This document shows, one piece after another, positions 17,787 through 26,129 of a stretch of 64,000 nt of DNA (positions within the stretch are counted from its first letter, which is position 1; each line of letters starts with the position of its first letter). This DNA is from Alphaproteobacteria bacterium. GTDB lineage: Bacteria; Pseudomonadota; Alphaproteobacteria; Ferrovibrionales; Ferrovibrionaceae. The stretch spans positions 124,001 through 188,000 of the forward strand of contig JAFKFH010000003.1 in the NCBI GenBank assembly GCA_017307375.1, written 5' to 3'. The notes beneath the pieces are model-generated. The model had not been told where the DNA came from. It searched no databases and saw nothing but the letters and a program-made list of their open reading frames with translations. Position numbers and translations under genes: made by a program.

Positions 17787-18965
17787 TCAGCCCGGCGTGT
17801 TGTTGCCGGCACGGGCCTGGGCGGTCTCGACCACGGCGAGCAGGGCGTGGCCGGCGGTGACGATTTCGGCCAGCAGCGCGCGCTGGCGGGGGTCGAGCGG
17901 GGTCGATCCGGCATCCTCGAGCAGCGCGGCGCAACCCAATATGGCATTGAGCGGCGTGCGCAGCTCGTGGCTCATCGCGGCCAGGACCTGATCGGTCGCC
18001 TGGGTCCGGATCGGACGCCGCCAGACAAGCAGCAGGGCGACGCTAGCACCGGCGACGACAAGCGTGCCCGCCAGCGCCATCAGGCCGAGCCAGGTCGAGG
18101 TGTTGTCGGCCTGCGGGGCGGTCGCGCCGATGGTGACGCCGACCGAGGCGATCAGCGGCAGGTTGCCGGCCTGGGCATAGGCGATCATCCGCGACGGGCG
18201 ATCGGCCGCCGCGTCGACACGGACGATCCCCGAAGGCGCGACCTGGAAGGCCGGCAGCAATCCGCGGTCATGGGGCACGAGTTCGCCCGAGGTGACGCGG
18301 CCGTCGACCTGCTTGGCGCGCACGATACCGTCGGTACCCACGAGACTGTAGGTCGAGCCGGCGCCCAGCTCGGGCAGCGGCCAGTCCACCAGCCGTTCGG
18401 GCGCCATCGACGCCACGACGACACCACCGAAGCCGCCATCGGGCCGCGTCACCGGGCGGGCCAGCGGCACCAGGCGCTTGGGGTTGACCCGGCCGATGAT
18501 CGGGGCGCCGATATGCAGCGCCGGTTCGACCTGCTGCCTGACCGCCTGGAAATAGGCGCGATCGGCAAGGTTAAGCGGCGGATGGGACAAGGTCGAGACC
18601 CGTACCGCGCCGTCCGGGCCGATGATCGAGATTTGGCTGAGCGAAGGTTGGGCCGACAGGAGGCGCTGCAGGCCGGCGGCGTCGATGTCGTCGGCCATGG
18701 CGGCGGCGCTGCGCAGCAGCGCGTCGATTGCCGAGACCGTCGCATCGACCCGGCCGGCAAGCTGGGCGGCGCCCGCCGCCGCCTGGCGCAGCACGACATT
18801 CTCGGCGTCGCGCCGGCGATCCCGGGCGATATCGGCGGCCAGCGCCCAGACGACCCCGACCAGCACGACCCCGGCGACGGCCAGCGCGATGGCGACGACA
18901 CGCCGGCGCGGCCAGACGGCCGAGGTCATGGTGGCGGGAAAGTGAAAAGTGCTGAACGAGGTCAT
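17787..18965 (-). CDS. Membrane sensor ending in a HisKA segment without an ATPase domain
   Basis: 392 residues. TM helix about residues 24-43 (AIALAVAGVVLVGVVWAL), a large periplasmic sensor of the dCache type (LSQISIIGPDGAVRVSTLSH, DRAYFQAVRQ ... GAPIIGRV), a second TM helix near 295-312, then a HisKA dimerisation segment with H333 in MSHELRTPLNAILG. The reading frame stops about 60 residues after this histidine, with no N-, G1- or G2-box, so it cannot use ATP on its own. It may be phosphorylated by another kinase, act as a scaffold, or be a truncated kinase. The downstream gene is unrelated. A second in-frame ATG lies at 18929. Confidence 0.78.
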   Translation of the reverse strand: MTSFSTFHFPATMTSAVWPRRRVVAIALAVAGVVLVGVVWALAADIARDRRRDAENVVLRQAAAGAAQLAGRVDATVSAIDALLRSAAAMADDIDAAGLQRLLSAQPSLSQISIIGPDGAVRVSTLSHPPLNLADRAYFQAVRQQVEPALHIGAPIIGRVNPKRLVPLARPVTRPDGGFGGVVVASMAPERLVDWPLPELGAGSTYSLVGTDGIVRAKQVDGRVTSGELVPHDRGLLPAFQVAPSGIVRVDAAADRPSRMIAYAQAGNLPLIASVGVTIGATAPQADNTSTWLGLMALAGTLVVAGASVALLLVWRRPIRTQATDQVLAAMSHELRTPLNAILGCAALLEDAGSTPLDPRQRALLAEIVTAGHALLAVVETAQARAGNNTPG

Positions 18966-19003
18966 TTCCAGGCAGCCGTCAGAAAGGCGGCCGGATTATC
19001 GGC

Positions 19004-19018
19004 CCGGTCACGGACCGG
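19004..19018 (-). terminator. Possible hairpin after the first acyl-CoA synthetase-like gene
   Basis: CCGGTC-ACG-GACCGG forms a 6-bp stem 40 bases beyond the stop of the gene at 19058-20755, overlapping another possible stem (GGCCG...CGGCC just below it). There is no T-tract. It is only a weak terminator candidate. Confidence 0.3.
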
Positions 19019-19057
19019 CGATAGATCGTCAAAGGTATAGCGTGGGATACCAGCCTG

Positions 19058-20755
19058 CTAGGCCGGCGCAACCTCGCCCAGCCCGAGTTCGGCGATCATC
19101 GCCGCCTTCATTGCCGACTTCTTGACCTCGCCGGCCACCGTCATCGGGAAATCGTCGACGAAGCGAACGTAGTACGGGATCTTGAAGCGGGCGATGCGGC
19201 TTTCGCAGAAGGCGCGGACCTCCTCCTCGGTAAGCGTCTCCCCGACCCGGGTCTTGATCCAGGCGGCCAGCTGCTCGCCGTGCTTGGCGTCGGGGACACC
19301 GAACACCTGGACATCCTGAATCTTGGGATGGCGATAGAGGAATTCCTCGATCTCGCGCGGATAGATCGGCTCGCCGCCGCGCATGACCACATCCTTGATG
19401 CGGCCGACGAAATGGCAGTCGCCGTCGTCGTCGATCATCACCTGGTCGCCGGTATGCAGCCAGCCGCGCAGGTCGATCGCCTCCTTGGTCTTGGTCTCGT
19501 CGCCCCAATAGCCGCGCATGACGGCATGGCCGCGGATCAGCAGTTCGCCGGCGGTACCGCGAGGCACCACCCGGCCGCCCTGGTCCACCACCTTGGCCTC
19601 GACATGTGCCATGACATGGCCCAGCGTCGACAGCCGCTCGTCGGCCGGATCGGCATAGCGGCTGTGAAAGCAGATCGGACCGGTCTCGGCCATGCCGTAG
19701 GCGATGGTCAATTCGGGCAGATGCAGCCGTTCGACCGCCTCGCGCAGCACCCCTGCACCGCAAGGGGCGGCAGCGATCCCGGTACGCAGCGAGGCGACGG
19801 CCTGCGGGGTCAGGCCGGGCTGGTGCAGCAGCGCCGCGAGCGTCGCCGGCAGGACGTAGATCGCCGTGCAGCGTTCCGCCTCGATCGCCGACAGCACGGC
19901 CGCCGCATCGAACCCCTCGCTGGGATAGACGACGCAGGCACCGGACGAGAAACAGCCGAGATTGCCGGTCGCCAGGCCGAAGGCGTGGTAGAGCGCGGTC
20001 GGCAGGCACAGCCGGTCCTCGGGCCCCAGGTTCAGCGCCTCGGCGGTGAAGCGGCAGTTGTTGACCAGGGTGAAATGGCTGAGCGTCACGCCCTTGGGAA
20101 AACCGGTGGCTCCGGAGAGGAACACGACGGTCGCGGGATCGTCGGGCTCGGGCCGGGTTTCGGCAAGATCGAGACGCTCCTGCGCCTCCGGCGCGGCACC
20201 GGCGGCGAGCAGGTCGGCGAAGGCGAGCGTCCCGGCGGCCGCTTCCGGATCGAGGTCGATCACCAGCTTCAGATGCTTGAGACGCTTGGCGGCCAGATCG
20301 CCCGGGGCCGCGGCGGCCAGCTCCGGCGCCAGTTCGGCGAGCATGGCCCGGTAGTCGCTGTCGCGGAAGCGGGCGCCGACGATCAGCGCGCTGGCCGCGG
20401 ACTTGTTCAGCGCATATTCGACCTCGGACAGCCGGTAGGCCGGATTGAGGCTGACCAGGACGAGCCCGGCGCGGGCCAGGCCCAGCTGCACCACCGGCCA
20501 TTCCCAGCGGTTGGGCGCCCACAGCGCGACCCGGTCCCCCCGCTTCAGCCCGCGCGCCAGCAGGCCGGCGGCGAAAAGCCCGGCGCGCCGGTGCAGCTCG
20601 GCATAGGTCAGGGTGACGCCCTGATGCCGCGCGATGACGGCCGGCCGGTCCGCCCACCCGTTACCAGCCGCGCCGATCAGACCGGCGACGGTGTCGTAGA
20701 CGAGCGGTTCGGGCGACGAGCCGAACAGATAAGAAGGCTGGGTCGGATTGCCCAT
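19058..20755 (-). CDS. Acyl-CoA synthetase-like AMP-binding protein with altered catalytic motifs
   Basis: 565-residue member of the ANL superfamily, close to medium-chain acyl-CoA ligases (ACSF2/FadD-like). Most of the fold is intact: AYGMAETGPICFHSR, GWLHTGDQVMIDDDG, HFVGRIKDVVMRGG and YPREIEEFLYRHPK. Three positions deviate. The P-loop reads FLSGATGFPKG (L213, A216) instead of the usual T/S-S-G-T-T-G, the GEN loop reads GEP, and the A10 lysine motif T-G-K reads AGEVKK, placing E543 where the adenylation lysine belongs. The open frame is full length with no frameshift. It may be a non-catalytic or thioesterification-only paralogue; the intact paralogue is at 20897-22432. Confidence 0.82.
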   Translation of the reverse strand: MGNPTQPSYLFGSSPEPLVYDTVAGLIGAAGNGWADRPAVIARHQGVTLTYAELHRRAGLFAAGLLARGLKRGDRVALWAPNRWEWPVVQLGLARAGLVLVSLNPAYRLSEVEYALNKSAASALIVGARFRDSDYRAMLAELAPELAAAAPGDLAAKRLKHLKLVIDLDPEAAAGTLAFADLLAAGAAPEAQERLDLAETRPEPDDPATVVFLSGATGFPKGVTLSHFTLVNNCRFTAEALNLGPEDRLCLPTALYHAFGLATGNLGCFSSGACVVYPSEGFDAAAVLSAIEAERCTAIYVLPATLAALLHQPGLTPQAVASLRTGIAAAPCGAGVLREAVERLHLPELTIAYGMAETGPICFHSRYADPADERLSTLGHVMAHVEAKVVDQGGRVVPRGTAGELLIRGHAVMRGYWGDETKTKEAIDLRGWLHTGDQVMIDDDGDCHFVGRIKDVVMRGGEPIYPREIEEFLYRHPKIQDVQVFGVPDAKHGEQLAAWIKTRVGETLTEEEVRAFCESRIARFKIPYYVRFVDDFPMTVAGEVKKSAMKAAMIAELGLGEVAPA

Positions 20756-20839
20756 CTAGTATCGATGCGTCCGCAAACCTGGCTTGCCTGATATCGACCG
20801 GTCCGAACGCGGGTGCCCCCACGGCGCGCGTCGGTGGGG

Positions 20840-20852
20840 CGCCAGTCTGGCG
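20840..20852. promoter_or_regulatory. Palindrome upstream of the first acyl-CoA synthetase-like gene
   Basis: CGCCAG-T-CTGGCG is a perfect 13-bp palindrome 84 bases before the start at 20755, within the 141-base gap between the two synthetase genes. Next to it, CCCCAC (20817-20822) and GTGGGG (20834-20839) could pair as a hairpin after the upstream gene. Either an operator or part of a terminator; unresolved. Confidence 0.3.
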
Positions 20853-20896
20853 TCTTCGGTGGCGAATGCAAGCGCGGATTGCGTGGCTGTGGACAG

Positions 20897-22432
20897 TCAG
20901 TCGGCGCCGTTGAGTTGCCGACGCAATTCGGTCTTCAGTACCTTGCCGTAATTGTTCTTCGGCAGCGCGTCGACCACCAGATAATCCTTGGGCCGCTTGA
21001 AGCGGGCGATCCGCTCGAGGCAGAGCGCGTCCAGCGACCGGGGATCGAGGCGCGCCCCGGTCCGCGGCACGACCACCGCGACCACCTCCTCGCCCCAATC
21101 GGCATGGGGCCGGCCGATCACCGAGACTTCGGCGACGTCCGGATGGGTCAGCAGCACCTCCTCGACCTCGCGCGGGTAGATGTTGGAGCCGCCCGAGATG
21201 ATCAGATCCTTCGAGCGGTCGAGCAGCGTGAGGTATCCCTGGTCGTCGAACCGGCCGACATCGCCGGTGTGCAGCCAGCCGCCGCGCAGCGCGTCGGCCG
21301 TGGCCGCCTCGTTGCGCCAGTAGCCCGACATGACGATCGGCCCGCGCACCGCGACCTCGCCGGCCTCGCCGGGGGGCAGCGGCCGGTCGTCCGGCCCGAC
21401 GATCCGGACCTCGACATCGGTCCGCGCCAGCCCGACCGAGCCGAGGCGGGCATCGAAGCCGGTACGGCCGTCATCGACATGCAGCCATTTCGGCAGGCCG
21501 GTGATGGTCATCGGCGCCTCGCCCTGGCCATAGATCTGGGCAAAGCAGGGGCCGAGCCTGGCCAGCGCCGCCTTCATGTCGGCGACATACATCGGCCCGC
21601 CGCCATAGACGATGGTCTTGACGTGATCGATCCGCACCCTGCCGATGCCCTCATGGGCGACCAGGCGATTGACCATCGTCGGGGCGAAGAAGCAGCTGGC
21701 GCCTGGCCAGCGCCCGACAAGGTCGATCCATTCGCCGGGATCGAAGCCGCCCGAGGCCGGGACCACCTGGTTGGCCGCCTTGGCCACATGGGGCAGGCCG
21801 TAGAGACCCGATCCGTGGCTCATCGGCGCGCAGTGCAGGATGCAGTCGCCGGGGGAGACCGCGTCGACGTCGCCGAAATAGTTCATCACCATGTTCAGCA
21901 GCGTTGCATGGCTCAGCATCGCGCCCTTGGGTCGGCCGGTGGTGCCGGAGGTGTAGAACAGCCAGGCGAGATCGCCGCTTGCGACCGCCGCGGGCGCCGC
22001 CGCGCCGGCATGGCAGAACAGCGCGGCAATTTCCGGCGTTTCGGTGACCAGGACCCGATCGAGCGTCGCGATCGTCGCGGGCAGATCGATCAGTCCGTCG
22101 GCCAAGTCCGGCGTGACGACACAGACCCTGGCGCCGGCGTTGCCCAGGATCCAGGCGATTTCGCGGGGATGCAGCTTGGCGTTTACCGGCACCGCGGCGA
22201 ACCCGCCCCACCAGCATCCGAGCAGGCAAGGCATGAATTCCCAGGAATTCGACATCGCCAGCGCAACGCGGTCGCCCGGCCGCAGGCCGTAATCGTCGGC
22301 CAGGCCGGCGGCGAACCCGGCGGCGGCGCGGGCGAAGCCGGCATAGTCGAGCCGGACGTCAACCCCCTCCGAGACGGCCGGACGATCGCCGAAGCTTGCG
22401 GCGGCGCGCGCCAGCAACAGGGCCAGGTTCAT
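20897..22432 (-). CDS. AMP-dependent acyl-CoA synthetase/ligase
   Basis: 511 residues, cytoplasmic. All ANL motifs are present: the ATP loop FYTSGTTGRPKGAMLSH, the A5 region IYGQGEAPMTITG, the hinge region WLHTGDVGRFDDQGYLTLLD followed by RSKDLIISGGSNIYPREVEE, and the catalytic A10 lysine in PKNNYGKVLKTELR. It should activate a carboxylic acid to its acyl-CoA through an acyl-adenylate. The acyl substrate cannot be read. It lies 141 bases upstream of the altered paralogue on the same strand, so the two may be co-transcribed. Confidence 0.9.
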   Translation of the reverse strand: MNLALLLARAAASFGDRPAVSEGVDVRLDYAGFARAAAGFAAGLADDYGLRPGDRVALAMSNSWEFMPCLLGCWWGGFAAVPVNAKLHPREIAWILGNAGARVCVVTPDLADGLIDLPATIATLDRVLVTETPEIAALFCHAGAAAPAAVASGDLAWLFYTSGTTGRPKGAMLSHATLLNMVMNYFGDVDAVSPGDCILHCAPMSHGSGLYGLPHVAKAANQVVPASGGFDPGEWIDLVGRWPGASCFFAPTMVNRLVAHEGIGRVRIDHVKTIVYGGGPMYVADMKAALARLGPCFAQIYGQGEAPMTITGLPKWLHVDDGRTGFDARLGSVGLARTDVEVRIVGPDDRPLPPGEAGEVAVRGPIVMSGYWRNEAATADALRGGWLHTGDVGRFDDQGYLTLLDRSKDLIISGGSNIYPREVEEVLLTHPDVAEVSVIGRPHADWGEEVVAVVVPRTGARLDPRSLDALCLERIARFKRPKDYLVVDALPKNNYGKVLKTELRRQLNGAD

Positions 22433-22486
22433 GTCTCCCCCTTTGGAGCGATTTGCCCCGGAGGGTGCCGCAGACGCTCGCGGTTC

Positions 22487-24928
22487 TCAAGCCGCCGATC
22501 GCATGAACATCTCGGCCTGTTCGGCCGGTACCGGCCGCGACCACAGATAGCCCTGGCCATGATCGACCTTCAGCGCCGCAAGGATCGCCCGCTGGCCGGC
22601 ATCCTCGACCCCCTCGGCGATCGTGGCGATGCCGAGGGCACGGGCCATGGCAACGATCGCCTCGATGATCGACCGGCCCTCGCCGGTCGACGAGACATGC
22701 TGGACGAAGGCGCGATCGATCTTGAGCCGATTGACGGTGAGCCGGCTGAGATAGGCCAGCGACGAATATCCGGTACCGAAATCGTCGATCGCGAGCTTGA
22801 CGCCGAGTTCGCGAAGCGCCCGCAGCTGGTCGGCGACGTGCTCGGATTCGGCCATCAGCGACGATTCTGTCAACTCCACCTCGATCAGCCCGGCCGGCAG
22901 GCCATGACGGTCTAGCGCGGCGCGCAGATGCGCGGCCACGTCGACCCGGGCGATCTGCAGCCCGGAGACATTGACGCCGATGACCGGCGGCTGCAGGCCC
23001 GAGGCCCGCCAGCGGGCAAGCTGGGCACAGGCGGCGTCGATCACCCAGGCGCCAATCGGCAGGATCAGGCCAGATTCCTCGGCCAGCGGGATGAACTCGG
23101 CCGGCGAGATCAGTGTGCCGTCGACGCTGCGCCAGCGCAGCAAGGCCTCGAAGCCGCTGAGATGCCCGCAGGCCAGGTCGAATTGCGGCTGCCAGAACAG
23201 CTCGAAGGCCCCGGTATCGACAGCGACCCGCAGCGCGTTGGAAAGGGCCAGGCGCCGCGCCGCCTGCTCGGCCACGTCGGCGGTGAACCAGGCATGGGTA
23301 TCGCGGCCGGCCTGCTTGGCGCGGTGCAGCGCAACGTCGGCATTTCTCATCAACTCTGCGGCGCCCTCGCCGTCCTGGGGTGCCACGGCGATGCCGATCG
23401 AGCAGGTGATGCGGATGCTTTCGCCGTCGATCGCGATCGGCTGGGCGACCTCCTGACCGATCTTCTCGGCGACGCCCGCAGCCTGATCGGCAGCGTCGAG
23501 CCCGGCCAGGACGATGGCGAACTCGTCGCCGCCGAGGCGGGCGACGATATCGCCCTGGGCGAGGCCTGCACCCAGCCGCTGGCCGACGGCGATCAGCAGC
23601 GCATCGCCGAAACCATGGCCCCGGGCGTCGTTGATGGTCTTGAAGCGGTCGAGTCCGATGAACAGAACGGCAGTCGGCCGCCCGTCGCGCTGGCTGGCCG
23701 ACAGCGCCTGGCGCAGGTGCTCCTGGAACAGGAGGCGGTTGGGCAGGCCGGTGAGCACGTCGCGGAACGCCAGCTCCTCGATCCGCGATTCCGCCTTCTT
23801 GCGCTCGGTCAGATCCGAGAAGATCGCCAGATGGTTGACGACGCGGCCTTCGTCGTCGCGGATCACCGAGACCGACAGCCATTCCGGGTAGACCTCGCCG
23901 GACTTGCGCCGGTTCCAGATTTCCCCGGACCAGTGGTCGTGGGCCTGGAGATCGCGCCAGAGCTGGCGGTAGAAGCTCTGCGACTGGCGACCCGAGGAAA
24001 GCAGACGCGGGTTCGCCCCCATCACCTCGCCCAGCCGGTAGCCGGTGACCTCGGTGAACGCCCGGTTGGTCCGCAGGATCCGGTTGTCGGCGTCGGTGAT
24101 GAAGATTGCCTCGGTCGCGTTCTGGAAGACCTGCTCGGCCAGTGCCATGTCGTGCAGCCGCGCGCGTTCCTCGGTCAGGTCGAAGATGATACCGTCGAAC
24201 ACGAGCCCGCCGGCTTCGACGCGTGACGGCTCGGCCTGGGCGCGGATCCAGCGGATCATGCCCGACGGCAGCACGATGCGCCCTTCGAACGACCAGGACC
24301 GCTCGGTCGCGACCGCGACGTGGATTCCCTCGCGCCAGCGCTGGAAATCGTCGGGATGCACCTGGATCAGCGTCTGGTCGCGGAGGAGATCGTCGCTGGC
24401 GATCTCGAGCATTTCCCGGCAACGCGGGCTGACATAGGTGTAGCGCCCGATGCCGCCGCCCTCGACCGTCCACTGGAACACCAGCCCCGGCACCTTGGCC
24501 GCGATCTGGGTAAAGCGGACATTGGCTTCCCGGATCTGCTCGACACGGCGGGCGATGACGTCGAGCACGCTGTTCAGGCGATCGACGATCTGGTCGAGCT
24601 CGGCGATGCCGACAGCCGGAATTCGCGTCGTCAGGTCGCCGCGGCGCAGGCGGCTGATCGCGTCGGCCAGCCGGGCGATGGTCCGGGCCAGCCAGAAACC
24701 GAACAGCGAACTCAGGCCCATGGCGGCCAGGCAGGCGGCGGCGGCGAGCAGCAACTCCCCGGGCAGGTCGGCATTGGCCGAGGAGAAATCGCTGAGGTCG
24801 TCATGGAGCAGGGCGACCAGGAAGGGCAGGCCGACCACCAGCCCGAGCAAGGGGCCGAGCACCCGCAGCGACAGCGGGCGGGCATCCTTGGTCTTCTCCT
24901 CGGGTCGTGGCCGGGTCAGGGCATCCAT
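22487..24928 (-). CDS. Membrane GGDEF-EAL protein with HAMP and two PAS domains
   Basis: 813 residues. Two hydrophobic segments near the N-terminus, a HAMP-like stretch (RTIARLADAISRLRRGDLTT), then two PAS domains (the second with DADNRILRTNRAFTEVTGY), a GGDEF domain with intact active site (RLGGDEFAIVLAG) and an EAL domain with intact catalytic residues (FEALLRW, INVSG-like IGVNVSGLQ, ELTESSL, DDFGTGYSSLAYL, AEGVED). It can in principle both make and break cyclic di-GMP in response to a signal. The ATG at 24928 starts just before the first TM segment. It is divergent from the gene at 25149 across a 220-base gap. Confidence 0.9.
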   Translation of the reverse strand: MDALTRPRPEEKTKDARPLSLRVLGPLLGLVVGLPFLVALLHDDLSDFSSANADLPGELLLAAAACLAAMGLSSLFGFWLARTIARLADAISRLRRGDLTTRIPAVGIAELDQIVDRLNSVLDVIARRVEQIREANVRFTQIAAKVPGLVFQWTVEGGGIGRYTYVSPRCREMLEIASDDLLRDQTLIQVHPDDFQRWREGIHVAVATERSWSFEGRIVLPSGMIRWIRAQAEPSRVEAGGLVFDGIIFDLTEERARLHDMALAEQVFQNATEAIFITDADNRILRTNRAFTEVTGYRLGEVMGANPRLLSSGRQSQSFYRQLWRDLQAHDHWSGEIWNRRKSGEVYPEWLSVSVIRDDEGRVVNHLAIFSDLTERKKAESRIEELAFRDVLTGLPNRLLFQEHLRQALSASQRDGRPTAVLFIGLDRFKTINDARGHGFGDALLIAVGQRLGAGLAQGDIVARLGGDEFAIVLAGLDAADQAAGVAEKIGQEVAQPIAIDGESIRITCSIGIAVAPQDGEGAAELMRNADVALHRAKQAGRDTHAWFTADVAEQAARRLALSNALRVAVDTGAFELFWQPQFDLACGHLSGFEALLRWRSVDGTLISPAEFIPLAEESGLILPIGAWVIDAACAQLARWRASGLQPPVIGVNVSGLQIARVDVAAHLRAALDRHGLPAGLIEVELTESSLMAESEHVADQLRALRELGVKLAIDDFGTGYSSLAYLSRLTVNRLKIDRAFVQHVSSTGEGRSIIEAIVAMARALGIATIAEGVEDAGQRAILAALKVDHGQGYLWSRPVPAEQAEMFMRSAA

Positions 24929-25137
24929 GCGAAAGATCTCTCGGGGCGACACGCCGTGTCGGGTGCGACCGATGCTATCACGCCGGTCCGCGCGGATGGC
25001 GGCCGGCCCGGCCGATTTTGCCTTCCCATGCAGATCGTTGCAGAAAATTGCACAGTTCCGCCTTTGGTCGTTGCCGGGCCTGACGACCGGCCACGGAACG
25101 ATGATCGCCCGCCGGGCGTTGCAGCCGCCGCAGACGC

Positions 25138-25142
25138 GGAGG
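25138..25142 (+). promoter_or_regulatory. Shine-Dalgarno site that selects a TTG start
   Basis: GGAGG at 25138-25142 sits six bases before TTG at 25149. The nearby ATG codons at 25101 and 25173 lack a comparable site. This decides the start of the small membrane protein downstream. Confidence 0.6.
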
Positions 25143-25148
25143 ATCAGT

Positions 25149-25604
25149 TTGGCCCGACCGATACCCGAAGACATGCGTTTCCAGCGCCGCTACTGGCTGT
25201 TCGAACGCCTCGGCTGGGCCGTGCTGATCCTGGTCATCGCTGCCGCGGCGGCCGGGATATTTGCCGGCGGGCCGCTGTCGGCCGCCGCCGCCGGCGGTGC
25301 CGCCGTGTCGGCCGAGTACGAACGGTTCGCCCGCCGCGGCGTCGATACCCGGCTGACCGTGACGCTGTCCGCGCACGGCACCTTGCGGGTCCAGGGGGCG
25401 GACGGCTTCGACGTTGCCGCCGTCGAACCAAGACCGGCAGCGGTGCGCAGCGACCGCGGCGGCCTCGCCTATGATTTCGCCACCGGCGACGGCACCACCA
25501 CCGTGACCTTCCGCCTGACGCCGCGACGCTGGGGGATGCAGCATCTGCGCCTCGCCGCCGATGCCGGCGCGCCGGCCACGCTCGACATTCTCGTCTATCC
25601 CTGA
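25149..25604 (+). CDS. Small single-pass membrane protein upstream of DUF421 gene
   Basis: 151 residues. It starts with a cytoplasmic ARPIPEDMRFQRRYWLFERL segment, followed by one TM helix (GWAVLILVIAAAAAGIFAGG) and a mainly beta outer domain (GVDTRLTVTLSAHGTLRVQG ... TTTVTFRLTPRRWG). I do not recognise a named family. The TTG start is chosen from the GGAGG at the right distance; starting at the ATG at 25173 would remove the PIPED segment. The DUF421 gene follows after 12 bases, so the two are co-transcribed and the proteins may interact in the membrane. Confidence 0.7.
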   Translation: MARPIPEDMRFQRRYWLFERLGWAVLILVIAAAAAGIFAGGPLSAAAAGGAAVSAEYERFARRGVDTRLTVTLSAHGTLRVQGADGFDVAAVEPRPAAVRSDRGGLAYDFATGDGTTTVTFRLTPRRWGMQHLRLAADAGAPATLDILVYP

Positions 25605-25616
25605 CGGGCGCCGCCG

Positions 25617-26108
25617 ATGGACATGGTGCTCAACGCTGCCGCGGTCTACGTCATCCTGATGGTGATGCTGCGGCTTGCCGGGCGGCGGACCGTCGCGACG
25701 ATGACGGCCTTCGATTTCGTGCTGCTGCTGGTCATCGGCGAGGCGACGCAGCAGGCCCTGCTCGGCGACGACGTCTCGCTCACCGGCGCTATCGTGGTCA
25801 TCGCCACGCTGGTCATCCTCAATGTCGGCATGTCGCTGCTGAAACAGCGCCTGCCGCATCTGTCATGCTGGCTCGACGGCGCGCCGCTGATCGTCGTCGA
25901 GCATGGGCGCATGCTCGACGCCAGGATGCGGCAGGCACGCATCGACCGCGACGACGTGCTGTTCGCGGCCCGGGCCGCCCACGGACTGGAACGGCTCGAC
26001 CAGATCAAATACGCGATCCTCGAGGCCAGCGGGGGACTGACCATCATCCCGGTCGCCGGCGAAGGCCACGCCCGGGCGGCGGGGCGGCCGGACTCGCCGG
26101 CCGCCTGA
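25617..26108 (+). CDS. DUF421 (YetF-like) membrane protein
   Basis: 163 residues. Three hydrophobic helices (VLNAAAVYVILMVMLRLAG, FDFVLLLVIGEATQQALLG, IVVIATLVILNVGMSLL) lead into the cytoplasmic DUF421 domain with the signature LDGAPLIVVEHGRMLDARMR, then ARIDRDDVLFAARAAHGLER and IKYAILEASGGLTIIP. This is the YetF/YrbG-like architecture; in spore formers YetF relatives form germination-linked membrane complexes, but the role in Gram-negatives is unknown. It is downstream of the small single-pass protein and convergent with cobT. Confidence 0.85.
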   Translation: MDMVLNAAAVYVILMVMLRLAGRRTVATMTAFDFVLLLVIGEATQQALLGDDVSLTGAIVVIATLVILNVGMSLLKQRLPHLSCWLDGAPLIVVEHGRMLDARMRQARIDRDDVLFAARAAHGLERLDQIKYAILEASGGLTIIPVAGEGHARAAGRPDSPAA

Positions 26109-26129
26109 TCCTTCAGCCCGCCCTGGTCT

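Noticed and set aside
15897-19040. A very long open frame on the plus strand crossing three genes
   Set aside because: It runs antisense to the LprI-type and sensor genes, is rich in Arg/Gly/Ala and shows no domain. It is a shadow frame caused by high GC content.
19058-20755. Frameshifted pseudogene
   Set aside because: Although catalytic residues are changed, the frame is open for 565 residues, all other motifs align and there is no internal stop, so it is reported as a full-length altered paralogue.
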